Assembly (NCBI GenBank): GCA_964059195.1 | Contig: CAXKWD010000006.1 | Span: forward strand, 6,750,530-6,814,529 | Source of the DNA: Ectobius pallidus | Lineage: Eukaryota > Arthropoda > Insecta > Blattodea > Ectobiidae | Direction of reading: 5' to 3' | Length of the DNA stretch: 64,000 nt | In this document: piece after piece, positions 1-13,900 of the stretch | Position numbering within the stretch: position 1 is the stretch's first letter | How the letters are laid out: every line of letters begins with the position of its first letter | The notes under the pieces: model-generated | Told to the model about the DNA's origin: nothing | The model's input: the letters and a program-made list of their open reading frames with translations, nothing else | The model's database searches: none | Position numbers and translations under genes: made by a program

Positions 1-2395
1 TTATTGTCCTCGCATGGCATTTCAGATTCAGTGTGAAGCCGGTATTTAAGAAAAGAATGATCTACTGGCTGATCTGGCAGCACACAAAATTCTTTTTAAA
101 ACCTTCCACAAAATAATGAGGGAGCGTCCAGCAGATAGAAGAAGTTTCTGCTTTGATTTGCAACAGGTGTGCAATTATGATTAGCAGCAATTATCAATTC
201 GCGAAGCTTACTATTTCCACCAAATATAGTTTTATGCACTGTGTGTCACTAATGTCAATAAAAGAATGCAACATTCTTTAAATTGAAGGAGACTCAATGT
301 GGCAGGTAGCATCGGATGTGATCTCTTATTTTTAGGAATTTCATTTTGAGGATTCAGTCACCACTATTAGACTTCGCTGATGGCTGCAGAGGTCAAAATA
401 AAAACATATAGCCTATGTAATTCATGCTCTTGTTAATTGGTCACTTTCCTCCGGGAATAGAATATTACATAATATAGGCTCAATATATTTACACTGGGTG
501 ACTAATTTTAAGCATAAAGAAGAGTCTTAGCAGAACATGCTTCACCATTTCGTGTTGTAAAACATAAGAGAGGTAAGGCATCTCAGGAGTTTTCTGCAAA
601 TAAAGAAGATTTGATTTGATTTGATAGTGGAGAAAACTATAGGCCTAATTTTAAACGCAATTAACACGTTTTGTGAAAAGTTCGCTCTATTTTCAGTCCA
701 TATGAAATTGACATCAGAGTTCACGGGAGTGTCAGAAATTAGCACATTCGGAATTCTTAAAGAGGTGAGGAAAGTGTTGGATGTACAATGACGTGTATGT
801 GAAACCAGCAATTCGCAAAATTGTATTTTTTTCCCCCATAACTCCATGCGTCAGAAAAGATGTCAATAAATAAATAAGGATGCTGAGACAGAATGAAAGC
901 TTAGTATTGAAGCCAATAGATGTCAGGGTGTACAGCGTACTTTGTGTTTCAATGTTGTCAGCTCTGCCTACGGAATTGAACGAAACCTACCGAATGAGGA
1001 CTAGGGAGTCGAGCGCCCAAGAAATCGCGCGCGGGTAGCCGCAGATCACGTGTTTGGGGTAATAAAATATCTCCGAAAATGCTCCTACATTATGACTCCT
1101 GAAAAATATAGAGAACATTAAAAGTTTGTGGGAAAAGTAAGATCACCTGGAGACCTGGAGATGGTTGGGTCATAAGAGATTATAAAATACTCCTCAAATA
1201 GTTCAAGAAATTGGATGGAATAAAGGACATGAAGAGAGTAATTTTGAAGAAAAAACTATGAATCATCACAGTGAAGATGGAGCCAGTGTATAGTTGTGAT
1301 TACCCTTAAAAACAATTCACAACATTACTGAAACGAGGGACAAGTATGAAGAAGATGTCTGAACCTTTTGTAGTTGACAAAATGAGAGCTTTGTCAGATG
1401 CAGAAAAAAGACATAGATGAACTTCCGAAAGCAAAATTTGGTGATAATTGAAGACAGGTTGGCAGTTTGCAACCTCTAAATTTTGATGCAGCACCTCAAA
1501 ATGGCGACCCTGAGGATTTAGACTGTCTGCACGAGAAACGGGACTTGAAAGACTGTGATGTTGGAATAGCTCTGTTGTAAAATTCAAGTTGTTTCTTTTA
1601 TGCGCATGTAAAGTGCGTAAATTTTGTCTTCAAAATGTGTGCAATTATTGTGTTAACAAGTGATTAATGTTAGCAGTGTTATTAATACTGATTTGTCTGC
1701 AATATATGCAATTAATGGGAATGATTTAAAAACATATTTTCTTTCGAATCCAGTTGATGTTTGACCTCCTCTCTACTTTTTACTGCCTAATCGGTTCAGA
1801 ACGTATTATGTCCAGTGAATCGGTTCAAAACGTATTATGTGTAAAATTAAAACTAAAATATATTGCTCGTTAATTGAAAACCAATTTCAGATTTTGAGGA
1901 TTCTGAAACATTACCTTAATATCTAAAATTTCACGTCTTAATTTTGCAGATATACTTCCTGGTTTGGGAGTAAATCGTTTTTCCTCTTTCCTGAAAAATG
2001 TTAACTTGTGCACTTAATACGTTTTGAAACGATGCTCCTCATATGTAAATTCTGTTTAAGTAATTTACTTGAAACTAATAAAACTTGTAAGGAAGTTTTA
2101 TTCCTACGATTTCTAATGTAAATACAAAGGGCGCGAAGATGCCTTTGTTACTAGAGAATCAGAGCAGTGTTAGAACGCGACTTGTTCGTTTAACTGCAGG
2201 CTTTATACTGATGAGGCTTCCTGACGCTCTTCAAGGCGCCCTAACAGGGGGAATACCCGTCACAAAGAACTCGTGCTCAGGATATGATGTAATCTACGCC
2301 TACTCAACTTAACACTTGGCGCAAGAAAACCTGGCGGATGATTTGAATTAAAACTATTCACTGCACATAAAAAATATGCTGGAAAAACACTTAGC
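1..2395. other. RFC1 intron 8, no gene seen
   Basis: Intronic, AT-rich. Open frames here are short and have no recognisable family. A short duplicated phrase (ATCGGTTC ... CGTATTATGT) occurs near 1790 and 1818. The next RFC1 exon (after Walker A) was looked for and not found. Confidence 0.5.
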
Positions 2396-3170
2396 TTGCG
2401 TGAACACTTACTCTCTCACTCCGCCATCGAATTGTGTTCTGTGATCCGTTTTCTCCATGCTAAAGGCAAAAATCTAACTGAAATCCACCGAGAAATTGTT
2501 TCTGTGTATGGTGCGGGTCCGATGAGAGTCCAAATGGTGCAAAAATGGTGTTCTGCTTTTGTAGAGGGCCGTCAGAATGTTTGTGATGAACCGCGCTCCG
2601 ATCGTCCTTTGACCGCCACTGAAGGGGACGGTGTGCAGTGCGGTTCAGAGACTGTTGAACATGATAGGCGCCTCACCCTCGATGGTATTGTTGCTGCCTT
2701 ACCTCTCCACATTGAAATCAGTCGCAGGTCAGTGGCTAACATCTTAAAAAAGAATTTGGGAATGACAAAAGTGTGTGCACATTGGGTCCCCAGCGAGAAA
2801 GACAGTTGAGCTGCTTGAAAAGTTAAATTGGGACATTCTGCCACATCCACCCTACTCCACAGACCTTGCCCCAAGTGACTACTACCTGTTTCCGAAGTTG
2901 AAAGTTCACCTGGGTGGACAGCACTTCCACAACGATGACGAACACAAGATGGAAGTCAACCAATTTCTGAAGGAGGTGGTGCAAGCGGAGTATGAGGCTG
3001 GAATGAAAATGCTTGTACCACGGTTACAAAAATGCATTGAGAAAAACTGTGACTATGTAGAAAAATAGTTCTTGAGTCGAAGAATAAAAAAATAAAAGAA
3101 TTTTTTCGATATTTCCGGTAGTTTTTTTTTCTAAAAATAAGGGAAACTTACTTTTTGCACAACCCTCGTA
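2396..3170 (+). pseudogene. Mariner transposase relic 1 (internal deletion, frameshift)
   Basis: The first segment (2396-2780) encodes the N-terminal helix-turn-helix domain of a mariner transposase: A-I-E-L-C-S-V-I-R-F-L, E-I-H-R-E-I-V-S-V-Y-G, M-V-Q-K-W, E-P-R-S-D-R-P, ending at C-A-H-W-V-P. The second segment, in another frame (2790-3068), resumes at L-L-E-K-L-N-W-D-I-L-P-H-P-P-Y-S-T-D-L-A-P-S-D-Y-Y-L, which carries the third catalytic Asp of DD34D, and ends at D-Y-V-E-K. The middle with the first two Asp residues is deleted. The right end has a mariner-type terminus closing CACAACCCTCG plus TA at 3169-3170; no matching left terminus was found. Confidence 0.88.
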
Positions 3171-4230
3171 AAAGCATACAAAGCCACTCCAGTTGACCTA
3201 CTAGATATCATAAAACCAAGTTGCATTTTCGTTAATTATCTGTAGGAAGTATGTCAATCTAATATTAATTAAACTTTCTAAGATTTTTGAGAATACACAT
3301 AATTGAAATAGGTCTATAATTTTGTTGACACATTGGATAATCCTGCTGGATTGGCAGAACTATAGAGAAGTTTTGGGTGTGTTAGGGAAAACTCCCTCAT
3401 GTATACATAGATTATAGATGGTTCAATAAAATTAATGGTTCAACGATACAATAGCTTATTTCCTACAGAATCCTAGATGAAATTCCATCTATTCCAGTAC
3501 TACATTTGTTTTTAAGATTCAGTATTCAGTACTCCATTCAAATTACAGTGTCATGCACACTGGTATCAACATAAACAATAGTCCAGTCATTAGGTAGTTT
3601 ATTAAAACAAATTTTGGAGTTATAATTTTTTGCTCCTTTATGTTTCTTGGGGTGCTGATTACAAATCTTAGGTTTGCCAACAAAAGTTTTTGTTGAAATT
3701 TTAGCTATAACTAAAAAACATGAAAAAATAAGTTTTCCCTCAGGTTTTTTGCTTGTTACTCAAGCACTTTCGACTTTGGGGTGAACGAAACTACATATAA
3801 AATAACTATAACTTCGGACCTAACAACTTGTAGGCGTGTTTCTTTTTAAATGCCTTCTTTCTGGTTTTATCGCAGAAGTGACTGTTTTGAAGAAACTGTC
3901 AATTTTTGCAAAAATTAACAGCAAAATTAGTCATATTTGTCATAAATCGTGCATGCACTTCTTGCTGCTTTTCTCTGTTACATTTTGCGTTTATTGTTAA
4001 TAACAAAATAACCCAGACCTGGTCATAGATTTAAACAATTAAATGCACTTAAGAAGATTATTAAAAAAACTGCAGTAGAATACAAAAAAGGAGGATGATG
4101 GGAATGCTGGAGAAATATGAGATAAAGACAAAAAAAAAAAAGTGCTAGAAAATTACCTCTATTCTCAATATTTATAATGTGGTTTCTTTCACAGGAGCTC
4201 TAATTTGTCCTAAAAACAAAATCCTAACCT
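3171..4230. other. RFC1 intron 8, no gene seen
   Basis: AT-rich intronic sequence without recognisable coding or repeat structure. Confidence 0.4.
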
Positions 4231-4757
4231 AATAAAAATCAAGAAAATTACCAATGTAGTAAGTGGATATTCTCTCCTTCTTCTCATAACGTTTCGCCCA
4301 GTTCCTCATGGGCTTCATCAGATGACAACTGGATAGCATGGCGCTGAGGGGCTGGATTTAAAGGCTTCCCCGGCTCGCAGATGTCGTTGCTGGCGTCACT
4401 GCTGCCAATCACGGGTTGGTTCGGAAGCTCGTGTACAGGTGTATGGTCATGGTTGTTAAATAAAAATGCCGTATACCTCTGGTGATCATTTATCCATTTC
4501 TTAGGGATCTCGTAATCAGATTTCTCATTGATGTTCGGGATTGCCGGAAATTTAACGCATGGCCTTACATTTGCCATTCTCCTAATAACTCCCAGCCATT
4601 CGTCGCCTATGTCTCCGTCGTAGTTGTTAAGACATACCTCTTTTTTGCGTATAATGTTGCATGCCTCACTTATTTTTCTCTCGGTAAGGTCGAAACATTA
4701 TGAGAAGAAGGAGAGAATATCCACTTACTACATTGGTAATTTTCTTGATTTTTATTA
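4231..4757. mobile_element. Foldback element carrying a hammerhead ribozyme (Penelope type)
   Basis: About 65-bp near-perfect inverted termini (4231-4296 and 4690-4757) run from AATAAAAATCAAG inward to the GAAAC box of a hammerhead core. The interior has no credible protein. Short inverted-terminal insertions with hammerheads are typical debris of Penelope-like retroelements. Confidence 0.7.
4284..4325 (-). ncRNA. Hammerhead ribozyme (minimal, type I), copy a
   Basis: Reading the minus strand: UCAU, then CUGAUGA, stem II GCCCA/UGGGC with a loop, GAAA, CGUU (cleavage triplet GUU), then AUGA, which pairs with UCAU as stem I. All core boxes are intact. It is sense to RFC1 transcription, in intron 8. 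Confidence 0.82.
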
Positions 4758-4842
4758 GTTTTACACAAGTGGAAAGATTTTAGGACCTCCAACAGAATGT
4801 TAAAATCCTAACCCTAAATTAATTTCTAATATGTACACTTAC

Positions 4843-4911
4843 CAACTCCAGGAGACCCTGATAACAAAGCTGCCTTGAAGAAAGCACCACAATCATCTTT
4901 TGCCCATGGAC
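4843..4911 (-). CDS. RFC1: RFC1 coding exon 8 (Walker A, first part)
   Basis: 69 nt from TTTTTTTCAG to GTAAGT. It encodes W-A-K-D-D-C-G-A-F-F-K-A-A-L-L-S-G-S-P-G-V then the first base of the next Gly codon. This is the RFC1 pre-Walker A strand and P-loop; the Lys-Thr pair must come from exon 9, outside the window. The usual Gly-Pro-Pro-Gly is Gly-Ser-Pro-Gly here, which still fits GxxGxGK. Confidence 0.93.
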
Positions 4912-7900
4912 CTGAAAAAAGTTATCCTCAATAATTACCACTGAATACTGCTAACAATAAGAACGAGGACTATTTTAACATGGCATGAAGCTTGTGAGAC
5001 CACCCAAATGGTGCTGGTTAAAGAACCAAAGGCCAGGGTTTGATCCCCAGATTTTTTGAGATAGGGAGGTTTGGAACGGGGTGCACTCAGCCTTGTGAAC
5101 CAAACTGAGGAATGCCGGAATGCTGATCTCATGCCCCCAATCCTACCATCTACTTAAAGGTAGACGATACAACAGTCGGATGCTAGGTCTAATCCCTATA
5201 AGGATGTAGTGCCATGAAGTTAGTTATGTGGCTTGTATTAGTATATATTAGCAGTATTGTTGTTGTAACTCCAAATATAATCTAACCCTATTTCAGTATG
5301 CTAGGGTTTTAGTTACAGTACAATTAATGCAATTTACAGTTTGCTTAATTCCTATACTTACTAACAAAATAGCAGATATGAATGAAATTAATTAACAATC
5401 AAATACTAAATAATGAATTAAAGTTTCTTAAAAATAAAATTTAAATAATTAAATTGTATTGGAAGTAACACAGTGAAGTTATATAAAATTTATGTTCACA
5501 TAACTCCTTCCAGCAGCATTTCTTATGCAAAACATTTGTCAAAGGCTGTTCAAATCTATTTTGACAATAACCTAATTGAATAATAATTTTTTGTCTTTGT
5601 ATTAAAATATACTAACTAAACTCCGTGGCGCTACATCCCTAAGGGACAAGGCCTACCACCTGATTGATACACCATCTATCATAGGCAGATGGCAGAAGTG
5701 GGAGGCATGTGACCAGCATGGTCACTCAATTTGCATAATAATTGAAGATATTTCCCATGCACAGCAAATCACAATTCCAGTGCTTCAATCAACTTATTCT
5801 CAACACTGGCACCTTTTTAGAAAATTTTCTTTCACGCTCGTAAGTCCAGCTTTCGAGATAGATATTGTGATATTGTCTTCAAGTTCTTCTAACAGTAAGT
5901 GACTATTATTTATGGGGGAAATTGAAAAATAAAGTGTATAGGTCAATTTCCCATACATTAGAACATTAGAAGAGAAATTAACTCTATCTCGGAAGCTGAA
6001 CTTATGTGCTTGAAAGAAAATTTCCTAAAAAGGTGCCAGTGTTGTGTGGATGCAAGAGGAGGACATTTCCAACATCTCTTGTGATGAGGTACGTGGTTAT
6101 TTTCATTATAATTCCAACTGTAAATGTGTGAACCTGAATCATTGCACCGTTAGCGGATTTAATTGTGTAGATATTTCACTTGATCGCTCGGGAGTTAGAG
6201 CAGTGGCCGCCGCAATGCAGAAACCCGCATTATTAACCAAATCTTACGTGGAACGCTCTGTATATAAAGCTGCGTCTCCATTGATATACATTTAACACCA
6301 ACAATATTAACAAGTTGATATTGACATGTATATTGCAATTTCGCGTTCCAATTGACTTGACTTGCAAACCCAGCGTGTTGCACTTAAGTTAACATTTTCA
6401 GATGTTAATTTGTTTTCCGGAGAAAATGGACAACATGTCAAGTCAATTGACTATTCGGTCAATATCGGCTTTGTTTCAGGAATTTCCAGCAAACAAAAAG
6501 CGATCGGCAGCTTAATCTGCTTTGGTTCAGGAATTTCCGTGTACACAAAAAGCAGTCGACACCTTCCTCAATATTGCCGGCATCCATTTTGTATTATGTG
6601 AGTATTTGGTATATCAGTGTTCTCAATAGTATTGCATCTACTTTTAAAATTTTTTTTTAAGGCATACTCCATTGTTGAAAAATGTGATAGTTATTTTGAA
6701 AAGATCAAGACATCTTTACAGAATTAGTATTCAAGAAAGTAATAGACAGTTAACAAGAAGATAATAACGAGTGTAAAAATTATTCTCATTTTGTAATGTT
6801 GGCTGCCCTCTTCAGAGGCGTTTTCGTTTTGAATGACCGCGCCAACACATGTTAACCTATACAATTGTAGTGGAGACAGTTGTATTGGCAAACCACTTGA
6901 CTTGTATACATCAACAAGTTGATGATAAACATTTAGCATACGTTAACTTGAACCGAGTTTCTCCTTGCCAGTTTCAGTATTGAAACTCTGTTCTGGTATA
7001 ATACATTGTTCTCCCGAAATAATGTAAACAGTGACAGTGTATTTTCACATATCTCCTATGAACTCTTTGAATCCGGGAATTATCGCTACATAGAGAGTTT
7101 TATCTCGCGGCAGTGACCAGACACACACCATCTCTCGAGTACATGCTAGAACTGTGAACTTGTGGACTAGACTCATAGAGAGCGTGTGCTTGCCAGTTCT
7201 CGCGTATCTATACTTCGGTTCATCTCGGCAGCACTCGGAAGTGTTGTGTTGCAGACAATATGCAATGGCCGTTCATGACAACAAACTAAACAAGGGTCCT
7301 TAAGAACAGTGTTAATCTATCTCTCATTGGTCGGCCGGTTCGTTATAAACTATCGGATTGGTTTGTATAATAGACTGTGTACCATTGGAAGTGACTTTTA
7401 TCGCCGTTGCTATGCAATCTGTGTCAAGTGAAAGGATTGGTTAGTGAGAAGTCAAGTGACATGTTTTATTCCCGCTGTTGGAAAGCGTTAGGTAGCCATC
7501 CTTATCTTGCGAGCTGGGACGGCTATGGCGTCGAAACAGGGCTGTGGGACCTCTTCCCAAAAGTTATGGTTGTAGGGTAAAACTTAAGTTTTTTCTTCTG
7601 AAAAGTAGGTAAGCTTGCTCTCTGTGTGTTTTAATATGTTTTGACTTATAAATGACTATTTTCCCCTTTGTTATTCCCTCATTTTCTTAATTTTATAGAT
7701 CTCACGTATCTTGGCGTGGGTACGCCATTCTTCCGATTATGTGAAATTTAAGCTTTCTCCCCTTTTCTTTTGTATTCTCGGCACTTTGATATTTATACTT
7801 ATGAGTAGTTAAATAATATTAATTTATTTGAGTTTTGCCTGCTTTTCTTTAATTTCCAATGTTGTAAATTTCATTTGTGTCCCTCAAGCCTTCGGACGTC

Positions 7901-10900
7901 ATTCCCACGCTTTTCCAGCGACCTTTTTCAGTCAAGGATGGGACCTGAAAATTGTATTTCGGTGTAATTAATCAAAATCAGTATGCCATCTGGAGTGAGT
8001 GTGTGTTTTATGTAGAGTAGTTGTGTTTGATTAGGGATATTTTGCATAGGGTGTGTATGATAGTGAGATTTTAGGGTTGTTTTATTTATTTCTGAACTAC
8101 AAGGATTTTATTTTGGGGGCTCCTTAATTTTAACGAAGTTTGTTTGTTTACTATGTTGATGTAACATAGTATTTGCTTCAAGATTTTAATTTAAGAGAGG
8201 GATCCTAATTTAAGTGAGTGACTACATATAATGTTTTATTGTACTAGGGTAATTTATTTTAAAGTGTTTTCAAACATTGAATGTTAGGGTTTCATACTAA
8301 GTGTTAATTTCAACAATTTTAAGGTTCCCTTTTGTTCATCTAATGAATTTTCATGTTCCCCTCCCCCTTTTGTTTAAATAAAAAGGGAATATTCATTTAT
8401 TTCTTCCACTCTGTGCTTTATATTTTATTCTTGGCATGCAGATTCATTCTTTGGATCAGCATGTTTTAATTGGCTAACCTCCCTCGGGGTGTTCCTAGTT
8501 TATCCTTTGGGGTGGGCACGTTAGTTTAAGTACCCTTTAGGGAGGGTTTTCAGTTTGTTCCTGCTGGCTGCTTATGAAGGAAGAAGAGAACTTCGCAGCC
8601 AGTCTTCTTGTCTTCGGTAGGCCTATGTCTGCTGTATACTGCAGGCCGTCTAGAGCTGATGGTGTTGCCAGCTACAGTATCCTTTGAGAACAGCTTATGA
8701 TTATAAAAACATTGGGGAAATTCAAGGGTAAGTCATATTCCCCGGGAGGTGGCTCAAACCGCAACATGTTGGTGCTAAATGTATATCAATGGAGGTGCAG
8801 CTTAACTCTCCAGTGCAACAGTTGTGTACTTACTTGGCCTTGGGGGTTTCTTGTTTGCAGAATGATTTGAATGCCAGTTTTGTAGCCACTTCAACAGTTT
8901 TTTTGCATTGCTACGATCTCCCTGCTGTCCTATGATCTGCTTGAGGGATGTGGGCTTGTACTTGTCAACCCATAATAATGAATCTGTTGGGGCTGAAGAA
9001 GTTAATCCATTATCGGATATTTTAGATGCAGAAGCAGCAGCTGGCTCTTCTTTTATTTCTGTACATACAAAAATGCACTCATTAAATTTGTTGCAGAAGA
9101 TGTAACTAGAGTTCAGATATTTATGACATAAAAAAGTGAATACGACTGCAAATATGCTATTAAAAATGACTAAATATGACTCAAAAAACCTAAAGATGAC
9201 CTAATAACATAACAATTTTCAAAAAATAAACATTCAAATTTAAAACTAAAGATACTAAACTCTTACATCACATGATTTCAATCAGATAATCACATTTTAA
9301 CAATTTTACAGGTGATTTACAGTTTTACATGTATTTTTAAAGAATTCGCTCCCGTTTGCTTGCTTCATCAGCTCTAAATACTTGTAATATTTGTAGGCCT
9401 TGCGTGTCCTATAAAATATGAACAATTGCATTAATTTTAAAATTTAAGTTACCTATTAATTTGGCATAAACATTAAATTAATTAAATAAATTTCAAATTT
9501 AACTCGACCAAGTAGTACATACACTGTATAAGTGCTCTTTTGCCAAATTTATAACTGAAATATGACGTTAGGTTACAAATATGGTCAAAATATGACGAAG
9601 ATCACAAAAAATACCAATATATGACTTCATATGCAAAATAAAAACGGTCTGATTAGGATAACAAATGTGCAATTTGTGTTTAATTTGTGTTTGCGTCGAG
9701 AATGAAGGTCAGGATAAAAATATGGCATTTCATAAACATCCAAACTCTACTAATTACACTGGAATATTGATTAAATTCAAAGAAATCAATGCAACGGGTT
9801 TAAATTGGTGCACCTAACTAAGACTTATTTTGAGAATTATTTATTTTCTACATAAACTAAATATTAATTTGCACTATACCTAACATAGAAAAAGTATGCA
9901 CAGTAAATACGTAATACTGAATTAAGAAATGTATATCCTTTTTATGGCATTTAGAACCAATAAAACCATACATAATAGTTCAAAACTAGCAGGCAACATA
10001 ATTTCAAATACCACACAAAAATTATATTATCAGAGTAGTTTGCAATTCTGATTATGGTACTTCATGAGATTGTGTGTGCGGACGGGAAAATGTCTGTCCA
10101 TCTGTCGGTCCGTATGACTGTACACGCGATAACTCAAATACGCTTTATCACATTTTCATGAAACTTGGTATATGAATTTATAACGTCCATGGGAAGAAGC
10201 CTATTGATACTGGACCAAATCGGTTGACCGGTACTGGAGTAATGACTAATTTAGTGCCTATTTTTATGGTAATATATTAGAAGGGCATGATAACTCAAAT
10301 CCGCTTTATTGGATTTTCATGAAAATTGGCATGCACATTTATAATGTCCATGGGAAGAATCCTATTGATATTGGACCAAATCGGTTGACCGGTAGCGAAA
10401 TAACGAGTATATCAGTATTAATTTTGTAAGAAATATAAAACACTAGAATATTATTTATTTTATGGCCCACAATATATTAAAATGATGTAACAAATTGCCA
10501 AATGTTTATTGATATTGTTAGCCCGCCTTGACTGATTCGTTTCTTCATAATGATGTCAGTGTAAATAATAATGTAGATAAAAAATTTAAAACACAACCAG
10601 AAGTTTAATATTGGTATTATATTGTGCATTTTATAGATATCTATATCTACATTATATTTTAATGGGAGTATTTTTCTTATTCGTTTCTGTGCAGCAATAT
10701 ATCTAATGTAATTCCTGACAGATTTCAGATTGACTTTTTATTCATTAATAACCTATACGGCTGCTTTAAACTTGAAACAAACATGTCAGCAGATTGTAGG
10801 CCTATTGCATCATTAATATTATTGCCAGCGCATTTTGTTTTTGGAGTTTAACTCGGAGATCTATTACAAAAATAATTTCTTTTCTGCTTGGGTCTCTCAT

Positions 10901-13900
10901 AATTGCAATTATCACTGATTAAAAAAAGCATTTTGGCACATTACCTGATTTTATTTATGAAAATACAATTGGACATATTGTGGTCCTGATTTCCACCATG
11001 AATGCTAAAATATAAAATCAATATTAAAAATTAAAACGAATTGTACAACGGTGGATGCTTTTAAAACACTATAAAACACAACGTTTTAAAAGCATCCACC
11101 GTTGTACAATTCGTTTTAATTTTTAATATTGATTATATATTTTAGATTTTATTTATACCTGGTTAAGTTTATATACGTTCTTATGAGAATAGATTTTACC
11201 TTACCACAAAATCAGCGCCAAGAGGGCAACTTTGAACTACGTCGATTTCACTGTTTTCATCCGAATGGGAAGGCAGAGAGAACACAGGAGACAGTGATGG
11301 TTTGACTGTTTATATTTACCAGATATTCGAGTCTCTTCTTTTTTTAAATTTGTACTTCTTGAAGGTGTCTTTTTAAAGTATTCACTGGTGTCGTTCTCCT
11401 TGATATTCTTCTTGGTGACCTTTGGCGATTGCTCAACTTTTCCTGTTGAGCCTGACCTTGTTCGAATCAGATCCAGGAGACCATCTTCTGTAATCTGTTT
11501 TGTGCCCAGCTTCGATGCCTGCGGGAGTGCAGAATAATGTAGAAATGTACTACAGTAATTACAAACCATGTTCAAGGGTAAATAATAATACAACACACTG
11601 ATTTAATGAGTTTGCTAGGATAACTGTTATTCTCAATTATTTTGGGGATGGCAGAAAATATAGAAAACAAAAATATTTTTAGTGTATGTAATATGAAAAA
11701 TTCCTGATGTATGATGAAATACTAGATTTTAAATGCAAGTGTTTGCCTGCCATCTGTGTTTATCAAAATGAAGATGATGAATAAATGTAGAAGAAACAAC
11801 TAATCATCCCACAAGTTCGTGCTTCAAGAAAGACAAAATTTGTTAATTGTAGTGTATGATAATGTTGGTACACAAGACAAGGTCATGTGTGTGTTGCGGG
11901 CCAGAACGTTAGGTCCTAAGGAAAGGTAAAATATATTTATCTGGTTGTGAAAAATGGTAAAATGTTTTCTGCCTAATCACCACTAAACGTTTATAAAAAC
12001 AATTCCAAATAAGGCACATCAAAAATTCACAATTAATATATTGAGAGGTATTTATTATCGGAGTTGTTGAGAAAAACAGAAAATTACAAAAGACATATGT
12101 ACAGTGTGTCTCAGATAGATTGCACCAGCCGCGCCACGCATTGAGTACTCCCCAGAAGACATTACTATCACTGGTATGTGGCAAAGGAACTGCCCAGCAG
12201 TTGACTGACTTCGTCCAGGCTCGACAATGAAAATAAATAAAATGTTTGAAAATAACGAAAATAGGCACCTACCTTATTACAGGAGATGATGGAAATGTTC
12301 TCCTCCTACATCCACACATTTTTGGCATCGTGATAAGAAATTCCGATTGTTGAGTCATCACAAGAGAAGCGCAGCAGGCGGCAAGCAGGTGCAATCTGAC
12401 TGAGACGCACTGTACAAGTTGGAGATATGGTCCTAATCTTTCCACTGCGTACGATATCAGAATATGCACTTTACCTTCTTTTAAATCCAGTGGATGGCAA
12501 ACCTCCCCTCTCTCACAACGTTTCAACCTGTACCACCAGGTCTTCATCAGGTGGTACAGGTTGAAACGTTGTGAGAGAGGGGAGGATTTAAAAGAAGGTA
12601 AAGTGCATATTCCAATAGACATATGTACATATTAATTGCAGTATTAATATACTAAGTCGGTTTATTAAATGATGTTTTGATATTCAATTAAACAACTTGG
12701 TTGTTATAAAAAGTTATCATACGAGAAAAAGTTATTTTGAATCAGATGACTTATAGCAGGAAATCTGCTTAGGAAGGAATGCGTTTGTCAGCAAATAACT
12801 TAAGTTCCCCTGCCTTTCAAGATTGATGAATTGGCATTCCTCTGTTCCATGTTTTGTACAGACAGTAAACCTTTGCAAATTAAGAAATGTAATTTACCGT
12901 ATTGGCCCGAAAATAAGACGACCTCGCATAACAGACAACCCTGAATTTTTTAAGGGTAGTTACAAAAAAATTAATAAAATAGCTTATTAGTACATTTTGC
13001 TTCACATAAAACAGAATGAATGAATGAATTTATTTGTTCTAAACAACAACTTTACATTAGCCCACATTTCTACTTTAGAAAAGGGTCTGTACCTACCTTG
13101 CGGTTTCTGACGGGTCCTTTCCAACACATTACATAACTATAATATATCTCACAACAGTTCATCGTGTCTCAATTTACACGTTAACGTTTGTTTTCGTTAA
13201 CATCTGGGACTGCACACTATTCCCGCTGCTGTTAGTTTTAGCTTGCTTCACATAAAACAGAATTTTGAAGTTCATGTCGTAACTTCTTCTCTCGCTTTTA
13301 TTTATGCATTGAGACAATGTAGACGCTTTCTTTTCCACATGGTCTGCCATGACTGGTGGTCAAACAATAGCTTTACGCGCAGGGAATAGAGACGCCAAGC
13401 AAGTAACAGTGCAGTCAGGACCTGGTGCAGTACAAGCAGAATCACGAATTCAGGAAAAATTAAGTTCGGTAAAGTTTGGTGAATTTCCGCCGACTTTGAC
13501 CTTGGGTTGGCCGCACGTCATTTGCGTGGGGATACTCGCTGCATTCATGAATGGAGAGTTGTTGAGTCTTAGGCTGCTCGCATAAGAAGAGTATAGTTTT
13601 TATAAGCATATTTTCAGGGAAAAAACATCGTCTTATATTCGGGCTAATACAGTACGGTATTGGTTAAACTCTCGGAATAGATTGAATATTTACAAAAATT
13701 AACAATGATATTATTAAAACAACACACTTATTTTTTTCACTCAACTTCACTTATTAAGTAAATAATTACCCATCCTATAGCGTTTCACAAGCTATAGCTT
13801 GCATCATCAGATGGACACTCTAATGATATTTTTGTTTTACACTAACTTTCAAAGTATAAATTAATTTACAGAATGTTTAATGGAAGTTTTATTGCAATAA

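Noticed and set aside
1..4842. RFC1 exon 9 (Lys-Thr-Thr after Walker A)
   Set aside because: Scanned the minus strand for the K-T-T-T-A-x-L continuation and found none; exon 9 is probably outside the window.
9360..9390. CTGATGAAGC...GC-GAA motif on the minus strand as a further hammerhead
   Set aside because: GAAA box is GAAT, and no stem I or cleavage triplet pairs; too degenerate to call.
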